Positions 52,707 through 61,569 of a DNA stretch of 64,000 bases are shown piece by piece (positions within the stretch are counted from its first letter, which is position 1; every line of letters begins with the position of its first letter). The translations under genes and the position numbers were made by a program. Under the pieces are notes generated by a model, which worked only from the letters and a program-made list of their open reading frames with translations, searched no databases and was not told where the DNA came from. This stretch comes from a bacterium YEK0313 (GTDB lineage Bacteria; Pseudomonadota; Alphaproteobacteria; Rhizobiales; Phreatobacteraceae): NCBI GenBank assembly GCA_000751295.2, contig CCMO02000002.1, positions 62,001 through 126,000 of the forward strand, in the 5' to 3' direction.

Positions 52707-53855
52707 TCAGGCCGCGACCAGCTGACCGAACTCGGCCACCCTGGCGAGGTGATGGTCGACATCGCCGAACAGCGTGTCGATCATGGTCAGCCGCTTGAAA
52801 TAGTGGCCGGCCTTGTACTCCATGGTCATGCCGATGCCGCCATGGAGCTGGATCGCGCCCTGGCCGATGATCTTGGCCGACCGGCCGATCTGCACCTTGG
52901 CCGCCGAGGCCATGGCGCGCCTCTCGGCCTCGTCCGGCTCGGACGCCGTCATCGCCGCGAGCATGGCCATGGACCGCGCCTGCTCCAGCGCCACAAACAT
53001 TTCCGCCGCGCGGTGCTGCAACGACTGGAAGGCGCCGATATTGACGCCGAACTGCTTGCGGGTCTTCAGGTAGTCGACCGTCATGGCCTGCAGTTCATCC
53101 ATCGCGCCGACCGCCTCGGCGCTGAGCGCGGCGATGGCCTCGTCCGCTACCCGCTCGACCACGGCGAGGCCCCCTTCGGGATCGCCGAGAATGCCTTCCG
53201 GCCCGACCCGCACGCCGCTCAGCGTGACCTCGGCGGCATGGGTGCCGTCCTGGGTCGCGGTGTCGCGGCGGGTGAGGCCGGGGGCATCGCCCGGAACCAG
53301 GAACAGGCCGATACCGCCCCGGTCGCGCCGGCTGCCGCCGGTGCGGGCGGTGACGACGAGCATGTCGGCCGTTCCGCCGTTCACGACCACGGCCTTCTCG
53401 CCATCGAGAACATAGGAGGAGCCGTCCTTTTTCGCCGTCGTCGAGACGTCGAAGAGGTCGTAGCGCGAATGCCGCTCGGTCGTGCCGAGGGCGAAGGTCC
53501 GCGAGCCCTCGACGATGCCGGGAATGTGCGCGGCCTTCTGCTCGGCCGAAGCGGCATGGCGCAGCACGCCGCCGCCGAGCACGACGGTTGCGAGATAGGG
53601 CTCCAGCACCAGAGAGCGGCCGAGCGATTCCATCACAAGCATGGTCTCCACGGCGCCGCCGCCGAAGCCGCCGTCAGCCTCGTCGAACGGCAGGCCGGTG
53701 AGGCCGAGCTCGGCAAACTTGGCCCAGACGTCCCGGGAGTAGCCACCCGGCTGGGCGGCATAGGTCTTGCGCTTCTCGAAGTCGTAGGCGTCGGCCAGGA
53801 AGCCGTCGATCGAGTCCTTCAGGAGGCGCTGTTCTTCGGTCAGATCGAAATCCAT
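52707..53855 (-). CDS. acyl-CoA dehydrogenase, small-subunit type (PimD-like)
   Basis: The 382-residue protein begins at the ATG at 53855 (MDFDLTEEQRLLKDSIDGFL). It has FAD-domain features (GLPFDEADGGFGGG, VLDGEKAVVVNGGTADMLVV, YLKTRKQFGVNIGAFQSLQHR) and IQLHGGIGMTMEYKAGHYFKR near the end. It lacks the YEGT catalytic segment of ordinary acyl-CoA dehydrogenases. It pairs with the gene just upstream as in the PimC/PimD pimeloyl-CoA dehydrogenase, so the two may form a heteromeric enzyme acting on a dicarboxyl-CoA, sterol or aromatic-acid derivative. Confidence 0.87.
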   Translation of the reverse strand: MDFDLTEEQRLLKDSIDGFLADAYDFEKRKTYAAQPGGYSRDVWAKFAELGLTGLPFDEADGGFGGGAVETMLVMESLGRSLVLEPYLATVVLGGGVLRHAASAEQKAAHIPGIVEGSRTFALGTTERHSRYDLFDVSTTAKKDGSSYVLDGEKAVVVNGGTADMLVVTARTGGSRRDRGGIGLFLVPGDAPGLTRRDTATQDGTHAAEVTLSGVRVGPEGILGDPEGGLAVVERVADEAIAALSAEAVGAMDELQAMTVDYLKTRKQFGVNIGAFQSLQHRAAEMFVALEQARSMAMLAAMTASEPDEAERRAMASAAKVQIGRSAKIIGQGAIQLHGGIGMTMEYKAGHYFKRLTMIDTLFGDVDHHLARVAEFGQLVAA

Positions 53856-53948
53856 CGTCGTTGAGATCCTGTTCGGCCCTGTCACAGGGCGCAATGGAGG
53901 TCATCGGGGCGAACGGCGCGACCCGCGCAGCATCCGCCCCGCGCGTCG

Positions 53949-55148
53949 TCAGAGCCCGAGGACGGCCTTGGCGATGATGTTCTTCTGGATCTCGTTCGAC
54001 CCGCCATAGATCGACACCTTGCGGGTGTTGAAATAGGTCGGCGCGATGGTCTCCGCCCATTCCGGCCCGATCGGCGGCTCGTTCGAGCCGTGATCGTCCT
54101 CCGGCGCATAGGGCGCGGCATGCGGGCCGATCACCTCCATCAGCAGCTCGGTGGTCGCCTGCTGGAGCTCCGATCCCTTGATCTTGAGCACGGAGGATGC
54201 CGGATCGGGCTTGCCCTTTGCGCGCCTGGCCTCGGCCGCGATCACCCTGAGCTGGGTGATTTCAAGGGCCTTCAGCTCGATCTCCACCGCCGCCACCTTT
54301 TCGCGGAAGCGCTGGTCCTCGATCAGCGGCTGGCCGCCGCGCTGCTCGATCGCGGCGAGCTCCTTGATACGCCGGATGCGCTGCTTGGAAATGCCGATGC
54401 GGGCGATGCCGGTGCGCTCGTTGCCGAGCAGGAACTTGGCATAGTCCCAGCCCTTGTTCTCTTCGCCGACCAGGTTCTCGACGGGCACCTTGACGTCGTC
54501 GAAGAACACCTCGTTGACCTCGTGGCCGCCGTCGATCGTCTGGATCGGCTTCACCGTGATGCCCGGCGTCTTCATGTCGATCAGCAGGAAGGAGATGCCG
54601 AGCTGCTGCTTCACCGTCGGATCGGTGCGGACCAGGCAGAAGATCCAGTCGGCATACTGGCCGAGCGTCGTCCAGGTCTTCTGGCCGTTGACGATGTAGT
54701 GATCGCCGTTCTTCACCGCGCGCGTCTTCAGCGAGGCGAGATCCGATCCGGCGCCGGGCTCGGAGAAGCCCTGGCACCACCAGTCGTCGAGATTGGCGAT
54801 GCGCGGCAGGTAATGCGCCTTCTGGGCGGCGTTGCCGAAGGTGGCGATGACCGGCCCGACCATGGTGATGCCGAAGGCGAGCGGCGGCGGCGAGGGCGCC
54901 ATCATCATCTCTTCCTGGAAGATGTACTGCTTCACGGCGCTCCAGCCGGTGCCGCCGAATTCGACCGGCCAGTGCGGCACACCCCAACCATGGGCGTTCA
55001 GCGTCTTCTGCCAGAACACGATGTCGTCGCGGGTGGCGTGATGGCCGGCGGCCAGCCGGTCGCGCAGCGCCTTCGGCAGGTTCTTGTCGATGAAGGCCCG
55101 CACTTCCTTGCGGAAGGCCAGCTCCTCGTCGGTGAACTTCAGTTCCAT
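53949..55148 (-). CDS. acyl-CoA dehydrogenase, large-subunit type (PimC-like)
   Basis: The 399-residue protein starts at 55148 after GGGAGGACGGAG. It shows TLNAHGWGVPHWPVEFGG, the FAD region WWCQGFSEPGAGSDLASLKTRA, and a C-terminal KVSIYGGSNEIQKNIIAKAVLG. YGGSNEIQ is the variant found in this subgroup in place of YEGTNEIQ. The small-subunit gene follows after 93 bases. The divergent gene is an SDR, so the three probably belong to one fatty-acid-like breakdown unit. Confidence 0.9.
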   Translation of the reverse strand: MELKFTDEELAFRKEVRAFIDKNLPKALRDRLAAGHHATRDDIVFWQKTLNAHGWGVPHWPVEFGGTGWSAVKQYIFQEEMMMAPSPPPLAFGITMVGPVIATFGNAAQKAHYLPRIANLDDWWCQGFSEPGAGSDLASLKTRAVKNGDHYIVNGQKTWTTLGQYADWIFCLVRTDPTVKQQLGISFLLIDMKTPGITVKPIQTIDGGHEVNEVFFDDVKVPVENLVGEENKGWDYAKFLLGNERTGIARIGISKQRIRRIKELAAIEQRGGQPLIEDQRFREKVAAVEIELKALEITQLRVIAAEARRAKGKPDPASSVLKIKGSELQQATTELLMEVIGPHAAPYAPEDDHGSNEPPIGPEWAETIAPTYFNTRKVSIYGGSNEIQKNIIAKAVLGL

Positions 55149-55369
55149 CTCCGTCCTCCCTCGATCCCGGGCAACGCGGCCATCGGCGCGACATACCCGT
55201 GCGAATGTTTCTTGGCCGCATTCAACCGCCATGCGGGCGCGCTGGCAACAGGAACCTGCGTGGCAGCCCTGCCTCATGGGCTCACCTCGACGCCTTGCGG
55301 CACGGGCACTCGCCGCTAGTCTCTGCCTTTCGACGGAGGGCCGCCGGCCCGTTCGACCAGGAGCACCCC

Positions 55370-56122
55370 ATGGCATTCGATTTCAAAGGCAAACGCGTCG
55401 TGGTCGCCGGCGGCAGCCGCGGCATCGGCCGCTCGATCGCGCTCGGCTTTGCCGAGGCCGGGGCGGATGTGTCGATCTGCGCGCGCAATGCGGCGGGCCT
55501 TGCCGCGACGGCGGCCGAGCTCGGCCGCTTCGGCGGCAAGGTTCACGCCGCGCCCTGCGATCTTGCCAGCGCCGAGGCGATCGCGGCCTATGTGCCGGCT
55601 GCGGCCGAGGCGCTCGGCGGCATCGACATTCTCGTCAACAACGCCTCCGGCTTCGGCCAGGGTGACACCGAGGCCGGCTGGGATGCGGGCCTCAAGGTCG
55701 ACGTGATGGCCGTCGTCCGGGCGAGCCATGCCGCCGAGCCGTTCCTGGCCGCGTCCAAGGGCTCTTCGATCGTCAACATCGCCTCGATCTCCGGCTTCCG
55801 CCCCTCGCTGCGCACCGCCGCCTATGCCGCGGTCAAGGCCGCGGTCATCCACTACACCACGTCGCAGGCCGCGGCCCTCGCCAGGAAAGGCATCCGCGTC
55901 AACTGCGTGGCCCCCGGCTCGATCGAGTTTCCCGGCGGCCTCTGGGAACAGCGCAGGACAGCCGACCCGACGCTTTACCAGCGCACCCTCGCCTCCATCC
56001 CCTTCGGCCGCATGGGCAGCCCCGAAGAGATGGCACATGTCGTGATGTTCCTCGCCTCGCCCTATGCGAGCTGGGTCACCGGCCAGACCATCGCCGCCGA
56101 TGGCGGGCAGTTGCTCGGCTGA
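55370..56122 (+). CDS. short-chain dehydrogenase/reductase
   Basis: The ATG at 55370 follows CCAGGAG and yields 250 residues. The classical SDR motifs are complete: GGSRGIG for cofactor binding (about residues 14-20), NNAS, the catalytic serine in NIASIS, YAAVK with the Tyr-Lys pair and the C-terminal VTGQTIAADGGQLL. It oxidises or reduces an alcohol/ketone with NAD(P). It is divergent from the acyl-CoA dehydrogenase pair. Confidence 0.92.
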   Translation: MAFDFKGKRVVVAGGSRGIGRSIALGFAEAGADVSICARNAAGLAATAAELGRFGGKVHAAPCDLASAEAIAAYVPAAAEALGGIDILVNNASGFGQGDTEAGWDAGLKVDVMAVVRASHAAEPFLAASKGSSIVNIASISGFRPSLRTAAYAAVKAAVIHYTTSQAAALARKGIRVNCVAPGSIEFPGGLWEQRRTADPTLYQRTLASIPFGRMGSPEEMAHVVMFLASPYASWVTGQTIAADGGQLLG

Positions 56123-56130
56123 GACCGGAC

Positions 56131-56159
56131 GGGCGCGCGACACGCGGCGGCCCGCGCCC
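56131..56159. terminator. hairpin between convergent SDR and histidine kinase genes
   Basis: GGGCGCG (56131-56137) and CGCGCCC (56153-56159) are perfect inverted copies with a 15-base loop in the 82-base gap between two converging stops. A terminator role is likely from position only. Confidence 0.4.
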
Positions 56160-56204
56160 CAAACATGTCACGGAGCCGGCGCCGTCGATGATCTCGGCCA
56201 AAGG

Positions 56205-57569
56205 CTAGCCGGTGGATGGACCCGGGCCGCCCGGCGGCCAGAGCAGCGCCGCCTCCAGTCCGGAACGGTCCGTGCGGTTGCGCAGTTCGAGGCGGGCGCC
56301 GATGCGGCGCGCCGCCGTCTCGACGATGGTGAGGCCGAGGCCGGTGCCGGCCGCCGGGCTGTGCCGGCCACGATAGAAGCGCCGCCGGACGAGGCCGAGA
56401 TCCTCGTCCGGAATGCCCTCACCCTCGTCGCACACGATGATGCCCGCCGCCCCCGGGGCCATCGTCCAGGTCACCGTGCCGCCGCGCGTGTGGTGCAGGG
56501 CATTTTCGTGCAGGTTGCGCAGGGCGAGCGAGAGGCTCTCCCTCTCGGTGGTGAGCGCCATCCGGTCGAGCGCGGGGTCGATCACCACCACGCACGCCGC
56601 CCGTGCCGGCAGCGTGCCGTGCTCCTCGATCTCGCGCAGCACCTCCCCGACGGTGACGCGGCCGACGGCAAGCCCCGGCCCACCGGCTTCCAGCCTGGCG
56701 AGCGCCAGCAATTGCCGGACGAGCGCGGTCATGCGGTCCACGGACACGACGATCTGCCCGAGCGCGCCCGCGCGGATCGCGGGATCGCTGGCCGCCCGGG
56801 CGATCTGCGCCTGGGTCTTGAGGCCGGCGAGCGGCGTGCGCAGCTCGTGGGCGGCGAAGGCGGTGACGTCGCGCTCATGGCGCCGCGCCGCCTCCACCTT
56901 GTCCATCAGGCCGTTGAGCGCAACCGCCAGCGGCCGCACCTCGGGCGGCGTCCGCGCCGTCTCGATCGGGCGGACGTCGTCGGCCCGGCGCGCTGCCAGC
57001 TCGCCGGCCATGACGGCCAGCGGCCTGAGACCGCGGCCGAGGCTGAGCCAGATCAGCGCGCCGAGCGCCGGAATGACGACGAGGCCCGGCGCGAGCAGGC
57101 CGAAGAGAAGGTCGTTGACCAGTTTCTGGCGCAGGCTGATGCGGTCGCCGACCATCACCCGGAACCCCTTGACCGGATCCTCGACGGCATAGACACGCCA
57201 GGTCTCGCCATCCACCTGCCGGTCGGAGAAGCCGGCGGCCTGGTCGGTCAGCTGGCTGTCCGGCGCGCCGACGGAACGGCCGACGAGACGGCCGTCGAAC
57301 GACCAGATCTGGCAGGAGAGCTGGCGCGTATAGAGCGCCGGCTCGGCTCCGGCATCGGCCGCCGCCGCGGCGGCGGCTGCATGGGCGACCGTCATATTGC
57401 CGTTGGCGACCAGCGAATGGATCATCCGGGCGGCTTCCTGCAGCCGCGCGTCGAGCACACGTGTCAGCTCGGCGCGGCTGCAGACCAGGATCCAGGCGGT
57501 GGCGCAGAGCCAGATGGCGCCGGTCGCCAGAACCAGGATGACGAACAGGCGGCCGCGCAGCGAGGTCAT
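56205..57569 (-). CDS. sensor histidine kinase (QseC/PmrB-like)
   Basis: The 454-residue protein has two membrane helices around a periplasmic sensor of about 130 residues, a HAMP-like linker, the H-box AAHELRTPLAGLKTQ, the N-box LHENALHHT, and the ATP motifs DEGEGIP and GTGLGLTIV. It would phosphorylate the response regulator encoded upstream, with which it overlaps by ATGA. The layout matches the QseC/TctE/PmrB group of kinases; the signal is unknown. Confidence 0.93.
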   Translation of the reverse strand: MTSLRGRLFVILVLATGAIWLCATAWILVCSRAELTRVLDARLQEAARMIHSLVANGNMTVAHAAAAAAAADAGAEPALYTRQLSCQIWSFDGRLVGRSVGAPDSQLTDQAAGFSDRQVDGETWRVYAVEDPVKGFRVMVGDRISLRQKLVNDLLFGLLAPGLVVIPALGALIWLSLGRGLRPLAVMAGELAARRADDVRPIETARTPPEVRPLAVALNGLMDKVEAARRHERDVTAFAAHELRTPLAGLKTQAQIARAASDPAIRAGALGQIVVSVDRMTALVRQLLALARLEAGGPGLAVGRVTVGEVLREIEEHGTLPARAACVVVIDPALDRMALTTERESLSLALRNLHENALHHTRGGTVTWTMAPGAAGIIVCDEGEGIPDEDLGLVRRRFYRGRHSPAAGTGLGLTIVETAARRIGARLELRNRTDRSGLEAALLWPPGGPGPSTG

Positions 57570-58228
57570 GGGGCGGTCCTCATGCGATAGCCGATGCCGC
57601 GCACCGTCTCGATGGCGCCGCGCCCGATCTTGGCGCGCAGATGGTGGATATGGACCTCGACCGCATTGCTCTCCACATCCTCCTGCCAGCCATAGAGCCG
57701 GTCCTCGATCTCGGCCCGCGAGCGCACGGTGCCCGGCCGTTCCATCAGGGCGGCGAGCACCGCGAATTCCCGCCGCGACAGCGCCACCGGCCGGCCTGCG
57801 ACGCAGACCGAAAGCGTCGCCGGATCGAGCGCGATGCCGGCCGCGCGCATGACCGGCTCGGCCCGGCCAGCCCCCCGGCGCGCCGCCGCGCGCACCCGCG
57901 CGGCGAGCTCGTCCAGATCGAAGGGCTTTCCGACATAGTCGTCGGCGCCAGCATCGAGGCCACGGATCCGGTCGGCGACCTCGTCGAGGGCGGTCAGCAG
58001 CACGACCGGCGTGCGATCGCCGCCGCGCCGCATGGCGGCGAGCACGTCGAGCCCCGATCCGTCGGGCAGCATCAGATCCAGCACCACCGCCTCGAACCGC
58101 GCCGCGGCGAGCGCGGCACGGGCATCGGCACAGGTCTCGACCGCGTCGACGGTCACGCCGCCGAGGCCGAGGCCGACCTTCAGGCCGTCGGCGAGCACAG
58201 GATCGTCCTCGATCACCAGAATGCGCAT
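57566..58228 (-). CDS. OmpR-family response regulator (QseB/PmrA-like)
   Basis: The 220-residue protein has a receiver domain (ILVIEDDPVLADGL, phosphorylation aspartate in VVLDLMLPDG, conserved lysine in VGKPFDLDEL) and a winged-helix output domain (LSRREFAVLAALMERPG, SNAVEVHIHHLRAKIG). It resembles QseB and PmrA. The gene is divergent from dsbD, and an exact CTTAAG-N5-CTTAAG box lies between them, so it probably controls both its own operon and the dsbD genes. Confidence 0.94.
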   Translation of the reverse strand: MRILVIEDDPVLADGLKVGLGLGGVTVDAVETCADARAALAAARFEAVVLDLMLPDGSGLDVLAAMRRGGDRTPVVLLTALDEVADRIRGLDAGADDYVGKPFDLDELAARVRAAARRGAGRAEPVMRAAGIALDPATLSVCVAGRPVALSRREFAVLAALMERPGTVRSRAEIEDRLYGWQEDVESNAVEVHIHHLRAKIGRGAIETVRGIGYRMRTAP

Positions 58229-58271
58229 GGCTGTCGCTTCAACACCTTTTGTTCTGCCCTCGCCCACCCGC

Positions 58272-58288
58272 CTTAAGGCTGACTTAAG
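58272..58288. promoter_or_regulatory. PmrA/QseB-type box, CTTAAG-N5-CTTAAG
   Basis: CTTAAG occurs at 58272-58277 and again at 58283-58288 with exactly five bases between, the 11-base periodicity needed for a dimer of an OmpR-type regulator on one face of the helix. PmrA-type regulators bind YTTAAK-N5-YTTAAK. The site lies 44 bases upstream of the regulator gene and 45 bases upstream of dsbD. Confidence 0.65.
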
Positions 58289-58333
58289 GTGGTTTTCGGA
58301 CAGGCCGGCGCTCTCATCAGCCAAAGGGCCGCC

Positions 58334-60151
58334 ATGCCGGCATTTCTCCAGCGTCGCCAGATCCTCGCCCGTCTCCTCGTATTCGCGGCCCTGTTCCTTT
58401 TCGCCGCGCCGGCCGGGGCCGCACCGGCACCCGCCGACCAGATCTTTCGGCTCGCGGTCAGCCGAACGGCCGATGGCGGCCTCGCCCTGACCTGGACGAT
58501 CCGGGCCGGCAACCATCTCTACCGCGACAAGTTCGCCGCCAGCCTCGATGGCCGCGGCGTCGCGGTCGAGATGCCGCCGGGCGAGGCGAAGGATGATCCG
58601 AATTTCGGCCTGGTCGAGGTCTATCACGGCACCGTCGCGGCGCGCATCGCAGCGCCGCTGCCCGCGGCCGGGGCCCTGCGGCTGACCTGGCAGGGCTGCG
58701 CCGAACAGGGCATCTGCTACCCGCCGGTGACGCGCGCGCTCGACCTCGCAACCCTCGCCCAGACCGACGTCGCGGTGGACCTCGACGCACTCGCGGCTGG
58801 CGGCAGTGTCGCCGCCGCGCCGCCGACTGCCGCTGCGGGCGGAGCGGAGGCTTTGGCTCCCGTCGCGAACGAGGCCTCGCCAGCCCTCCTCGCCGGCCGG
58901 TTGCTGCCCATGCTCGCGGCCTTTTTCGGCTTCGGCCTGCTGCTGGCGCTCACCCCGTGCATCTTCCCGATGATCCCGATCCTGTCGGGCATGCTCGCGC
59001 GCACCGGCGAAACCCTGTCGGCAGGGCGCGGCTTCGTGCTTTCATCGACCTATGTGCTCGCCATTGCCGGGTCCTACGCTCTCGTCGGACTGGCCGCCGC
59101 GTGGTCCGGCCAGAACCTCCAGGCCGCACTGCAGACCCCGTTCGCCCTCGGCCTGACGGCGGCCGTCTTCGTCCTGCTCGCCCTGTCCATGTTCGGCCTG
59201 TTCGAGCTCGGCCTGCCATCCTGGCTGCAGCCGGCGGGAACCGGGCGCCGCCGCGGCACGATCGCCGGCGCTGCCGGTCTCGGCTTCGGCTCGGCGCTGA
59301 TCGTCGGTCCCTGCCTGACGCCACCGCTCGCCGCCGCTCTTCTCTATGTGGCGCAAACGGGCGACGCGCTGCGCGGCGCTGCCGCGCTGTTCATGCTTGG
59401 CCTCGGCATGGGCCTGCCGCTCGTCGTCTTCGGCACGCTCGGCGGCCGTTTCCTGCCGAAATCGGGCGCCTGGCTCGTCCGCGTCAGGCAGGGCTTCGGC
59501 ATCGTCTTCCTCGGCATCGGCCTGACGCTGGTCACCCGCCTCCTGCCGCCGACCGAGACGCTCGGCCTCTATGGCCTCACTGCGCTGACGGCCGGGGTTT
59601 TTCTCGGAGCCTTCGACCGGCTGGTCCGCGATGCGGGCGTGCTGCCGCGCCTTGGCAAGGCCGCCGGCATCGCCGCCGTGCTTTACGGCACAGCCCTGAT
59701 CCTCGGCTTCGCCGCCGGCGCCACCGACCCGCTGCGCCCGCTCGTCATGCTCGCACGCAGCGGCGCGGCGCCCGCCCCCATCGCCGTCACGCCGGTCGTT
59801 GTCACCGCGCCAGCGGGTTTCGACACCGCGCTGGCCGAGGCGCGCAAACAGTCCCGACCGGTGCTCGTCAGCTTCACGGCGGACTGGTGCACAGTCTGCA
59901 GGTCCAATGAGCGGATCATGGCCGAGCCGGCGGTCGCGGCGCGCCTCGCGCGCCTCGCCGTGATCAAGGCCGATGTGACCGCCTACGACGCCCGGAGCCG
60001 CGCGCTGATGCGCCGCTTCGACGTGGTCGGCCCGCCGACGCTGATCCTGCTCGATGCCGCAGGCGTCGCCGCTGGCCCGGCCATCGTTGGCGCCATCCAG
60101 GCACAGGACTTCGCCCGACGCCTCGACCAGGCCGCCGGCGCGGGCGGCTGA
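58334..60151 (+). CDS. dsbD: DsbD thiol:disulfide interchange protein
   Basis: The ATG at 58334 with AAGGG upstream gives 605 residues and a signal peptide (LLVFAALFLFAAPAGA). All three DsbD domains and six key cysteines are present: alpha domain with QGCAEQGICYPP, an eight-helix membrane domain with TPCIFPMIPILSG and VGPCLTPPLAA, and a C-terminal thioredoxin domain with ADWCTVCRSNE. It carries electrons from cytoplasmic thioredoxin to periplasmic proteins. A DsbA-like gene follows, and the promoter carries a PmrA-type box. Confidence 0.94.
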   Translation: MPAFLQRRQILARLLVFAALFLFAAPAGAAPAPADQIFRLAVSRTADGGLALTWTIRAGNHLYRDKFAASLDGRGVAVEMPPGEAKDDPNFGLVEVYHGTVAARIAAPLPAAGALRLTWQGCAEQGICYPPVTRALDLATLAQTDVAVDLDALAAGGSVAAAPPTAAAGGAEALAPVANEASPALLAGRLLPMLAAFFGFGLLLALTPCIFPMIPILSGMLARTGETLSAGRGFVLSSTYVLAIAGSYALVGLAAAWSGQNLQAALQTPFALGLTAAVFVLLALSMFGLFELGLPSWLQPAGTGRRRGTIAGAAGLGFGSALIVGPCLTPPLAAALLYVAQTGDALRGAAALFMLGLGMGLPLVVFGTLGGRFLPKSGAWLVRVRQGFGIVFLGIGLTLVTRLLPPTETLGLYGLTALTAGVFLGAFDRLVRDAGVLPRLGKAAGIAAVLYGTALILGFAAGATDPLRPLVMLARSGAAPAPIAVTPVVVTAPAGFDTALAEARKQSRPVLVSFTADWCTVCRSNERIMAEPAVAARLARLAVIKADVTAYDARSRALMRRFDVVGPPTLILLDAAGVAAGPAIVGAIQAQDFARRLDQAAGAGG

Positions 60152-60198
60152 GAGCGTGCCCGCCCGATTTTCCCTCCACATGAACGGATGACGCAGCC

Positions 60199-60813
60199 AT
60201 GAACCGGCGATCCCTGATGCAGCTTGCGGCCTCGGCCGCCCTTCCCCTGTCGGCCCCGGCGGCCCGGGCCGAGGCCGTCGACAGGCGCGCGCTCCTCGCC
60301 GATCCCGAAGCTCCGACCGTCGGCAATCCGCAGGGCGACCTGACCATCGTCGCCTTCACCGACTACAACTGCCCCTATTGCAAGTCGTCCGCTTGGCCGC
60401 TCGACCGCACCGTCAAGACCGACGGCCGCATCCGCCTCGTCTACAAGGACTGGCCGATCCTTGCCGAAAGCTCGGTCTTTGGTGCGCAGCTCGCGCTCGG
60501 GGCCCACCGGCAGGGCCGCTACGAGACCGCGCACATGGCTCTAATGGGCATTCCAGACCGGGGCGCCTCGCAGGAGCGCATGCTGGCGGCGGTGCGGGCC
60601 ACCGGCATCGACATGGCGCGGCTGCAGGCCGACCTCGACGCCCACAGCCCGGCGATCATCGCGCTGCTCCGCCGCAACATGGGCCAGGCCGAGGCGCTTG
60701 GCCTGCGCGGCACGCCGACCTTTCTCATCGGCCCGCTGCGCACCATGGCGCTGGACGAGGCCGGCTTCCGCCGGGCCGTCAGCGAGGCGCGCCGGCGCCA
60801 GGCCGGCAACTGA
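60199..60813 (+). CDS. DsbA-like periplasmic thioredoxin-fold protein
   Basis: The 204-residue protein has a signal sequence with twin arginines (MNRRSLMQLAAS) and a thioredoxin fold with the active site DYNCPYCKSS and the cis-proline in LRGTPTFLIG. The helical insert between them is typical for the DsbA/DsbG group (BdbD/Com1-like). Placed behind dsbD, it may be a reductase or isomerase kept reduced by DsbD rather than an oxidant. The gap to dsbD is 47 bases. Confidence 0.9.
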   Translation: MNRRSLMQLAASAALPLSAPAARAEAVDRRALLADPEAPTVGNPQGDLTIVAFTDYNCPYCKSSAWPLDRTVKTDGRIRLVYKDWPILAESSVFGAQLALGAHRQGRYETAHMALMGIPDRGASQERMLAAVRATGIDMARLQADLDAHSPAIIALLRRNMGQAEALGLRGTPTFLIGPLRTMALDEAGFRRAVSEARRRQAGN

Positions 60814-60858
60814 CCGATCCTTCCGACCCTCCCCCGACGAACCGAAATACAGCTCGAC

Positions 60859-61548
60859 ATGCAGCCCCGCATTTTCAGCCGGCCCCGCATCCTTGGCCGG
60901 GCCCGCCTCCTCGCCACCCTTGTCCTGATTGCGGCCGGCACGGCCGCCTGCACCACGACCGGATCATCGCCGAGCCCGGCGGCGGTGGCCCGTCCGGCCG
61001 TCGACCCTGAAACGGCCCGGCGCTATGCCGCGATCGAGACCGAGCGCTTCCGCGTGCCGGCCGTGTCGCTCGAAGACCTGAAACCCCAATATGTCCGCCA
61101 GCTCGTCGACTATCCGACACGCCAGCCGCCCGGCACCATCGTGATCGACCCGCGCAACCGCTTCCTCTACCTCGTCCAGGAGGGCGGCAAGGCGCTGCGC
61201 TATGGTGTCGGCGTCGGCAAGGAAGGGCTCGCCTTCACCGGCTCGGCGACCATCGACCGCCGCGCGCAATGGCCGCGCTGGGCGCCGACGCCGGACATGA
61301 TCCGGCGCGAGCCCGCGCGCTATGCCCGCTGGGCCGGCGGCATGGCCGGCGGCGAAAACAACCCGCTCGGCGCCCGCGCGCTCTACCTCTACCGCAACGG
61401 CCGCGACACGCTGTTCCGCATCCACGGCACCAACGAACCGTGGACCATCGGCGATGCGGTGTCCTCGGGCTGCATCCGCATGATGAACCACGACGTCATC
61501 GACCTCTACGACCGGATCTCCGCCGGCGCGCGGGTCGTGGTGCTGTAG
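60859..61548 (+). CDS. L,D-transpeptidase (YkuD family)
   Basis: The 229-residue protein has a hydrophobic signal ending in GTAACTT, possibly a lipoprotein site. The YkuD domain covers about residues 90-229, with the start PGTIVIDPRNRFLYLVQEGG and the catalytic HGTNEPWTIGDAVSSGCIRM containing the essential cysteine. It makes 3-3 crosslinks in peptidoglycan or attaches proteins to it. Its active cysteine must stay reduced, which fits the neighbouring dsbD and DsbA-like genes. Confidence 0.92.
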   Translation: MQPRIFSRPRILGRARLLATLVLIAAGTAACTTTGSSPSPAAVARPAVDPETARRYAAIETERFRVPAVSLEDLKPQYVRQLVDYPTRQPPGTIVIDPRNRFLYLVQEGGKALRYGVGVGKEGLAFTGSATIDRRAQWPRWAPTPDMIRREPARYARWAGGMAGGENNPLGARALYLYRNGRDTLFRIHGTNEPWTIGDAVSSGCIRMMNHDVIDLYDRISAGARVVVL

Positions 61549-61569
61549 CGGGTCGCGACAGCTCTGCGC

